The notes below the pieces were generated by a model that was given only the letters and a program-made list of their open reading frames with translations, made no database searches and had not been told where the DNA came from. Positions 58,247 to 64,000 of a stretch of DNA of 64,000 bases are shown here, one piece after another (the stretch's first letter is position 1; every line of letters starts with the position of its first letter). Made by a program: the position numbers and the translations under genes. Origin of the DNA: Erythrophleum ivorense (Eukaryota; Streptophyta; Magnoliopsida; Fabales; Fabaceae); NCBI GenBank assembly GCA_026724425.1, contig JAIUCV010000658.1:367802-431801 (forward strand). The letters run 5' to 3'.

Positions 58247-58445
58247 TGGTATCAGAGCTTTGGTTCGCTAGTATAAGGTATATTTTTGTGTTTTTCCTAC
58301 CGTTGTTCTTCATACCTTCTCTCCTTCCATTTGTGTTATCTTCTCATCTTCATCTTTGTCTTTTATTTTCTTCCTTCTTTCATTGTTGTGTGCCTCTATA
58401 CTCATTCGAAAAAAAAAGGAGAGTGTGATACTCCAAAAAAAATTC
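58247..58445 (+). other. primer binding site (58,247-58,258) and partial leader after the LTR
   Basis: TGGTATCAGAGC and about 190 bp of leader follow, matching the leader after 55,729 up to the A-rich part. There they meet a minus-strand LTR at a shared A/T-rich run. Confidence 0.8.
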
Positions 58446-58933
58446 AAAAAAATAATAAAATAATAAAAATGAAATTCATAAGAATCCTAGTCAAAACTAA
58501 TTAGCTTCTTTAAGTAGTCACATTGGATGCACATGCTTCATTAAAAATCACATGGTTAACACATGATTCTTAATCTCTTGCAATTGGACTCCAATTGGGC
58601 CTTGACACTCCTCTTGTATGTGTATAACTACATTGGGCCTTCAACATCTCCATGGACTTTCTTAGGACATTGGGCTTCCACTTTGACTTCCACTTTTGCA
58701 TCTTTAAAGAGATCTCATGTCTAAAGTCCAATTCAGCATATTTTGAATTGATCAAATATGGATTTTGGGCTCTAAACTTGGGCCGACGTCCAACATAGAT
58801 ATTATCTTGAGCTCTTTGAAAATTTTGGACATAATGCATGATTTGGGCCACTTGAACTCTTTGAAGTTTTTTATGGATGAGGGTTTCTTGAACTTGTTGT
58901 GCTCCAATGGGTATGTCTACTGGTATTGTATCA
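58446..58933 (-). repeat. truncated minus-strand LTR (0.92-kb family)
   Basis: It starts TGATACAATACC at 58,933 and keeps about 490 bp of the U3 side; the remaining 430 bp are missing. Confidence 0.85.
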
Positions 58934-59905
58934 TTCCCTCCCTCTTTGAAAAGATTCGTCCTCGAATCTTCGCCATTAGGTTGATTTTTAAGAAGCAAAT
59001 CTAGGCAATTACAACTTTTTTCAATGCTAGTTGAAGATGATGGTTCATTAGATAGCTTCTTTGAAAATAAATCTTCACATACTTGCAAGGAGCTAGAACC
59101 AACAATAGGCAAAGATGGGTTAAGATTGTTAGTAGATAAACAAATATCCTTACACACACTCTCAACCTCTCTTTTTTCATCAAACAAGCTCACACTCATG
59201 TTTTTCTCACTTTTCTCACAACTCTTTAACTTTTTCTTTTCACTCAAATTCTTTTCTTTTTCAATCTCGTCTTTTTCTCTCTCTAACTCATGTTCTCTCT
59301 CTTTTTCTTTCTCTCTCTCTTTTTTTTTTTTGGCTCTCTCTTTTTCTTTCATTTTGCATGCTTGTGCTATTCTTATTTGATCCTCATAAGCATCCATAGA
59401 ATCAAGAGGTACCAATACATAATTTTTTTTCATTGAATACAAATGAATAGCAATAGTAATATTTGTGCTTATGCTTCACATATTTAGCTTTTCTCACATG
59501 TTTCCATGGTTTACCAAGCATAATATGTCCATCAGACATAGGAGCTACGTCACATAACACTTTATCATGATATTTACTAATGGAGAAAGAAATCAAAATT
59601 TGCTTATTAACCCTAAATTCAGCACTACCCTTTAACAAGGTATAGGGCCTAGGATGCTTTATAGTAGGCAAGTTTAATTTCTCAACTAGTAAGGTACTAG
59701 CAACATTTATATAGCTACTATTATCATTAGCCACACTGCAAACTTTCTCTTTGATAAGGCATCTAGTATGGAAATTAGGGAATAACTTTTCCTTATCTTG
59801 TCTTATAGAGTTGGAGTTGGATTGGAATGCATCTAACCATGCACAAGATTGCTTGAATTGCTCTTTATTAACCTCTTCAAGGAATTTGTACTCATTAGAC
59901 ATCTT
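58570..59905 (-). pseudogene. gag/protease-like ORF that continues through the polypurine tract into the LTR
   Basis: It starts MSNEYKFLEEVNKEQFKQ at 59,905, runs through the protease region (active site D-N-S-S), and shifts frame by one T in a poly-T run near 59,425. It then stays open for 290 codons: Lys/Glu-rich coiled-coil repeats, SLFDEKREVESVCKDICLS, NLNPSLPIVGSSSLQVCEDL, EDSRTNLFKEGGND, and on across the LTR boundary (58,933) to IARD at 58,570. The LTR part is about 120 codons. This is the only copy in which the link between internal frame, polypurine tract and LTR is preserved. Reverse transcriptase, RNase H and integrase are missing. Confidence 0.7.
58934..58953 (-). promoter_or_regulatory. 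polypurine tract inside the coding frame (minus strand)
   Basis: TTTTCAAAGAGGGAGGGAA immediately precedes TGATACA, with CGAGGACGAATC just upstream. It encodes part of the sequence NLFKEGGND. Confidence 0.85.
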
Positions 59906-59949
59906 GTCACCTAAAAAGTTAGTCATAGAAGGAAAGAAGAAATAGGATT

Positions 59950-59966
59950 TGGCGCCGTTGCCGAGG
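59950..59966 (+). promoter_or_regulatory. primer binding site, tRNA-Asp
   Basis: TGGCGCCGTTGCCGAGG matches the usual Athila/Tat primer site, with one G-to-A difference from the common form ending CCGGGG. It belongs to the LTR that starts at 50,479. Confidence 0.85.
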
Positions 59967-60474
59967 AATTGGATTCTCAATTGTTTGAGAAAGTTTTCTA
60001 GGTGTTTTAGCTTTATTTTTGTTCTATTTGGTTTAATTTTTGTTCTGTTTGAGCTTGGAATTGGGTAATTTTGGTGTTCTGCGTCAAGTGCCCTGTTTGC
60101 TGGAATTTTTGTTTCAAATGCCCAAAAAAATCTCAAACTTTGTTTTCCAAGGTTTTTTGGTGTTTTAAGCAAAAATAATAGCTATTAGGTGCACCATTTT
60201 TGGCCATATTCTAACGTTTAAGGCACTTTTTCTAATTTTTTATTTTTTTCTCGAATTTTTTAGGAATTTTCAATTTTTCTAGATTTAATTTCTTTATTTT
60301 TTGTGAGTTTATTTTACATCATTAACCTCTGTTTAGGAGTTTTTTTGAGAGTTAAGTAAGTCTTAGTTTCATTGAAATTTTATTTTCTTGAATTAGAGTT
60401 AATTTTAGTTATAATTTGTTAGTGATTTTTCTTGTATTGAAATTAATTGAATTTCTCATTTTTCTTTGCTTTAA
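59967..60474 (+). other. leader of the non-autonomous Athila-like element
   Basis: About 500 bp, T-rich, without an ORF. Nothing else is recognisable. Confidence 0.6.
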
Positions 60475-60834
60475 ATGGATCATCATTATTCTAATCAAGG
60501 TGTATATGATTCTTATGCAGAGCATAGGATTTCTCAGAAGTTGGATGAAGCCATGTCAATGCTTCAAGGTTTTCTTGAACAACAAAGACAAGAGCAACAA
60601 AGCCAGCAATACCAACAAGTCCAACAACCATGCTACCAACCATACCACAATTCATATGGAGTACCCCCCAATTACCACCATAATTATGAGCCATACCACA
60701 CCTTCCATAGGCAAGAGCCAGAGTATGATAATTACAATTATCATGAGGGGTACATGCAACAAGAGGTCCCAAGGGAACCAAGTTGGGAAGAGCAAGCTAA
60801 TGGAAGCTTGTATTATCCAAAAACTAACAATTAG
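60475..60834 (+). CDS. Gln/Tyr-rich ORF, gag-like N-terminal part
   Basis: A 119-codon frame starts MDHHYSNQGVYDSYAEHR. A short helical segment (ISQKLDEAMSMLQGFLEQQ) is followed by a Gln-rich run and many Tyr, Pro and His residues (NYHHNYEPYHTF), then PSWEEQANGSLYYP. I recognise no domain. By position (first ORF after the primer site) it corresponds to the start of a gag. It ends at a TAG at 60,832. The next 140 bp contain, in a shifted frame, LQFQDQQMIDNLMKDSRFK, so the original protein probably ran on into the ORF at 60,979, which is in the same frame. Confidence 0.55.
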   Translation: MDHHYSNQGVYDSYAEHRISQKLDEAMSMLQGFLEQQRQEQQSQQYQQVQQPCYQPYHNSYGVPPNYHHNYEPYHTFHRQEPEYDNYNYHEGYMQQEVPREPSWEEQANGSLYYPKTNN

Positions 60835-60978
60835 AGCAAATGGTCTAATGGGGAACTGAATGGTTGCAATTCCAAGACCAGCAAATGATAGATAACCTCA
60901 TGAAGGATTCAAGATTCAAATGAATCAATCGACTTCAAGTGCTAATGAATCAATTGAAGAGCAAATAGAAGGGAAGTT

Positions 60979-62421
60979 ATGGAGGAGGAAGAGTCCTATT
61001 CATCGGGTAATATCCTTCCATATTCTAATACTTTGCAATTGGTTGAAATTAAATCTAGTTTGCTTGATAGCATTGTGATTCTTGATGCATATAATGTTGT
61101 TGATTCTGAATTGCATGATGAGGAAGTTAATGAGGAAATTGTTGTTGAATCTCTTAATTTGGTTAATCGTGGTAACTCATTGAGCAAAATTGACACATTT
61201 ATTGATGTTCATGATTCCTTGTGTACTGATGCACTTGGAATTTCTACTTCTAGCTGTGATTGTAGTTTTGAATTCATGTCTGAATTTATTAATGATGAAT
61301 CTATTGAGTCTAGGGTAGTATATAAGTGTGGGGGTGACCTAGAATGTAATGATCATTCTGTTCCTGGTGTGAAATTGGTTGATAAGTCTGTTGATGATGC
61401 ATCTACTGAGTTTAGGGATAGCATACCATCTGGATCATGTGATATAAATGATTTAAATGATTTTGTTGATTGTGTGTGTGCTGGACCCACTATATATGAT
61501 AGATGCTATCAAATTAATGCTTTCATTGAGACTAGTGAGTTCCTCACATATTCTAATCAACATGATTCCTTACTAGCCTATAATGGTATGACTGATGAAA
61601 CAATGAAAGTAGCATGTGATAATGATATAGACAATGAAATTGTCAAGCAGCTTGTTGTTGATGAATCAGACTTAACCCTTAAATGCTTATGTGATGATAT
61701 GCATGCATGTCCTGTGTGTGCTGAGATTAATGAATTTCTGGAGTCTGATAAGTTTGTTGAATCTAAAAAGTCCTTTCTTTGCATTGAATTTGTTGATAAA
61801 ATTGATTCTACTGATCATACTAGTATTGATGAGGGCATGCACAGTGATACTATTGATATTGAATACCCGATTGATCCTTGTGTTGTTATTGATACTAGTG
61901 AGACACTAAATTTTGTTATTGATCATTATTTAGAATTTTGTGAGCCTACTGATGTCTCTTTGGTTAGGGAAGAAGCTATTTCTATTGTTGAGAGTCCAGA
62001 ACAAGTTCTTGAAATTGGTGAAGTAATTTCCAACAAGCCACTGACTCTCCCAACTGAGGAAAAGCAACTGACAGACACCTTGAACTCAAAGGACTGTAAG
62101 AAGTTACAATTAAATTTTTCTGTTGATGCAGTGACTCTTACTGATGGGAGTCTAGTAGATTTTATTGGCTTTGATAGATTTTTAGAAATTTTTTATTCTA
62201 AATTTCCTTTCTTTGGTTTTAAATGTCTTAAATTTGATTTTTCTTCTTTTCTTGCTTGTGAAATTGCTGAATATAACTTTCCTAAACTACTGATGGTTGA
62301 GGAAGTCCATGAATCATCACTACATGATCAATCCAAATGCTTTAAAGTAGTGAGACTTAAATTTGTTCAGCTAAGGAGGAATAAAGCAGTTTTAATTCTT
62401 GTTTTTGATACTTATGGTTAG
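60979..62421 (+). CDS. uninterrupted 480-codon acidic ORF of unknown function
   Basis: It begins MEEEESYSSGNILPYSN and ends VLILVFDTYG at 62,421, with no stop or shift. The protein is rich in Asp, Glu, Ser and Val. It contains Cys pairs (STSSCDCSFEF, LKCLCDDMHACPVCAEIN, the latter with a C-x-C-x6-C-x2-C arrangement near residues 233-244), repeated -I/V-D-D/S-S-type words, and a more hydrophobic C-terminal part (FLEIFYSKFPFFGFKCLKF, then FSSFLACEIAEYNFP). No signal peptide, zinc knuckle, retropepsin, reverse transcriptase or integrase motif is visible. The upstream ORF at 60,475 is in the same frame, so this may be the C-terminal two thirds of one polyprotein whose internal ATG at 60,979 now opens the reading. 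Being open for 1.44 kb, when every pol frame in the window is riddled with stops, suggests youth or selection. Confidence 0.7.
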   Translation: MEEEESYSSGNILPYSNTLQLVEIKSSLLDSIVILDAYNVVDSELHDEEVNEEIVVESLNLVNRGNSLSKIDTFIDVHDSLCTDALGISTSSCDCSFEFMSEFINDESIESRVVYKCGGDLECNDHSVPGVKLVDKSVDDASTEFRDSIPSGSCDINDLNDFVDCVCAGPTIYDRCYQINAFIETSEFLTYSNQHDSLLAYNGMTDETMKVACDNDIDNEIVKQLVVDESDLTLKCLCDDMHACPVCAEINEFLESDKFVESKKSFLCIEFVDKIDSTDHTSIDEGMHSDTIDIEYPIDPCVVIDTSETLNFVIDHYLEFCEPTDVSLVREEAISIVESPEQVLEIGEVISNKPLTLPTEEKQLTDTLNSKDCKKLQLNFSVDAVTLTDGSLVDFIGFDRFLEIFYSKFPFFGFKCLKFDFSSFLACEIAEYNFPKLLMVEEVHESSLHDQSKCFKVVRLKFVQLRRNKAVLILVFDTYG

Positions 62422-63921
62422 TTAGACTTTGATAGAGTTCTTTTTAGTTTAGGATTTAGTTTTCTCTTCTTTTCTGCATTACAGTTTGTTTTCTTTCTAT
62501 CTTGTAGGTAATAAAAGCTTGCTAACCAGCTACATGGAAATCTGAGCCTACCTTGAGATCTTTGATTCAAGTTCATCCGGTTGTATTCTCTCCTTTCACT
62601 CTCTTTATATTATGCTGTTTGTCTATTGACTGGATTATGTGCTGGCATTGAGGACAATGCAATATTTAAGTGTGGGGGGGGGGAGAGTTATTTCATTCCA
62701 TTCTATCTTGCCCTTGTTTTGAAAAAAAAAATTGAAAAATATTTTAGAAAAATTTTGAAAAATAGCATGATTTTTTTTCAATTTTTCTACAAAAGTTACA
62801 AGTTAAGATGATTATATCTTGGATTCACTTACACATGATAAGTAATGAATCTTGTGTCTTCATTCAAGTGAAGTGACAATGAATTTGATTTCAATGAATT
62901 GGTTGATAGCCATTAGCTGGTGAGAATTTGAGCCTGAATTATGCATTCCTAGTGTGTATTCACCTATCACTATTTTCACTCTAGAACTTGTCTTGATTCT
63001 TTGTTAAGACTACATTTGTACTTGCATGCATGAAAATGATAAGGCATTCCTTTCTTTTTGTAACTAGATAGCCAAAAAGCCAACCTACATTCATTTTATC
63101 CATTGTCTAGTCACTTTGAACCTTGATTTTCTTTTCTTATTGAACCATAGCCATTCAATATGTTTCCCACCTTGTTTTAGGATACTTTAGGGATTTTAAG
63201 GAGCAGTACATCTAATTGGGATGAGAGAATGTATGTCTTACATTAAGTTAGGCCATTGTTATTCAAAATTGACAAAAAAAAATTGCAAAAGAAAGAAAAG
63301 AAGAGATGGAAAAGCAAAAAGAAAGCAATTGAAAAAAAAAGGCAAGAAAGCAAAAAAAAAAAAAAGGCAAGAAAATCAAGGAAAGAATTATTCTGAATAG
63401 TTGCGTATATGAAAAGAAGGCCTTCAAAATACACATTTTCCTTATCCTAAGTCTCATTTTATTGCTCTTGAGATCTTTAAGGTATTCTATTTGTTAGTTG
63501 TTTTCCCCTTGTTTTAGTCATCCATTTATTTCAACTCCTTAGCCCCATTACATCCATTAATAAAGTCCTCTTGATTTGTGTTTTGCATTTAGCATGAGTG
63601 GTGGAGACTTAGAAGCTTGACAAGCTTATGGTAGTAAGCTTTGATAGGTGGTAATTGAGTGATATACATTGACCTTAAAACAATTGAGATTTGAGAGTAA
63701 ACACTAATCCATGTGAGAGGCTATACATTTTTGATTCATTCTTTTCAAATGAAATTGCCATAGAACTTAATTCTTGATGCAAGTAAAGTTAGTTTTGATT
63801 GTTGAAGTGTTGAAGAGTCTTAGTCTCTAGCTTGTGATTTCTGCACATTTTCATTTTTCCAATTGCCATTCCACTAGCTTTTCTTTATAATTTTTAGCTT
63901 TGCCCAGGAGTGCAAACGTTT
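62422..63921 (+). other. 3' spacer with an internal polypurine-like tract
   Basis: CATTGAGGACAATG followed by TTAAGTGTGGGGGGGGGG lies at 62,646-62,684, the counterpart of the tract at 43,227. The rest is AT-rich with A-runs at 63,270-63,365. Short ORFs at 62,581 and 63,243-63,457 are low-complexity. Confidence 0.6.
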
Positions 63922-63936
63922 AAGTGTGGGGGAATT
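63922..63936 (+). promoter_or_regulatory. polypurine tract before the 3' LTR
   Basis: AAGTGTGGGGGAATT immediately precedes TGATAAGC, matching the tract at 44,294-44,306. Confidence 0.85.
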
Positions 63937-64000
63937 TGATAAGCATAATTTTTATGTATTTTATTTCCTTTAACTTAAGCATTTTAATAGTTAAATAAGG
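63937..64000 (+). repeat. start of the 3' LTR of the non-autonomous Athila-like element
   Basis: The 64 bases equal 50,479-50,542 except for two substitutions. The LTR continues outside the window. Confidence 0.85.

Larger units (their letters stand above)
52846..59947. mobile_element. rearranged cluster of a second non-autonomous family (0.92-kb LTRs)
   Basis: Order: 3' end of a plus LTR (52,846-53,086); minus internal region (53,087-53,898); minus LTR (53,899-54,823); plus LTR (54,824-55,729); plus internal region (55,730-57,323); plus LTR (57,324-58,244); plus primer site and leader (58,245-about 58,445); truncated minus LTR (58,446-58,933); minus internal region (58,934-59,947). Intact LTRs have the ends TGATACA and TGTATCA. 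At the right junction the sequence passes from AATAGGAT of this family straight into the primer site of the host element. Such an order needs several inversions or template switches and not one insertion. Confidence 0.75.
50479..64000 (+). mobile_element. non-autonomous Athila-like element with an intact novel ORF
   Basis: The 5' LTR begins TGATAAGCATAA at 50,479 and the 3' LTR begins with the same sequence at 63,937; the first 64 bases differ at two positions. A tRNA-Asp primer site (59,950) and a GTGTGGGGGAATT polypurine tract (before 63,937) are canonical for the Athila/Tat branch. Between them are two ORFs in one frame (60,475-60,834 and 60,979-62,421) and no protease, reverse transcriptase, RNase H or integrase. 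The element would depend on proteins of a relative. The 5' LTR is broken by a rearranged cluster at 52,846-59,947, and the element runs off the right edge. Confidence 0.8.

Noticed and set aside
59402..60172. 256-codon minus ORF taken as one gene from 60,172
   Set aside because: Its first 89 codons are the antisense of the Athila-like leader and primer site. The real coding start is the MSNEYKFLEE Met at 59,905.

Overview
The window is plant nuclear DNA, most likely from a eudicot. It is AT-rich and built almost entirely of LTR retrotransposons nested in one another. tRNA-iMet and tRNA-Asp primer sites, chromovirus and Athila-type polyproteins and multi-kilobase LTRs point to heterochromatic, gene-poor chromatin. 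I see no intact host gene, no tRNA or rRNA gene and no CRISPR array. The only host-derived coding sequence is a broken OVATE family protein (OFP) copy at 15.9-16.5 kb, inside a small hAT-like element.

Region 1 (1-15.7 kb) is a stack of LTRs without internal regions. An old minus-strand LTR (about 1.7-4.57 kb plus 14.73-15.70 kb) is split by a plus-strand solo LTR (4,576-14,720, target duplication TATTC). That LTR is itself split by a second plus-strand solo LTR (6,927-10,716, TAAAA) and by a minus-strand solo LTR (11,417-14,301, TTAAA). The left edge (1-1,610) holds two more LTR pieces.

Region 2 (15.7-22.7 kb) holds the hAT-like element with the OFP copy, a decayed Ty1/copia 3' half (18.1-21.06 kb) and AT-rich sequence with no gene.

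Region 3 (22.76-44.83 kb) is an Athila-type Ty3/gypsy element lacking its 5' end. A complete Tekay/Del-type chromovirus (23,364-33,679, two LTRs of about 2.77 kb) sits inside its gag zinc knuckle. A solo LTR (38,725-40,846, ATTGC) sits between pol and a third, env-position ORF (41,832-42,936).

Region 4 (44.83-64 kb) is a deeper nest. Two opposed Tekay-like LTR pieces are followed by a non-autonomous Athila-like element (LTR starts at 50,479 and 63,937; tRNA-Asp primer site at 59,950) with an uninterrupted 480-codon acidic ORF that I do not recognise. Its 5' LTR is broken by a rearranged cluster (52.85-59.95 kb) of a second non-autonomous family with 0.92 kb LTRs. That cluster includes a head-to-head LTR palindrome and a reading frame that continues from the internal region through the polypurine tract into the LTR.

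The most interesting signals are the intact ORF, the LTR-encoded C-terminus and palindrome, a 17-nt palindrome kept in eight LTR copies, a CGCTATAGCG-rich module shared by two gypsy lineages, and the OFP capture. Lineage names come from recognising protein motifs by eye; no database was searched.
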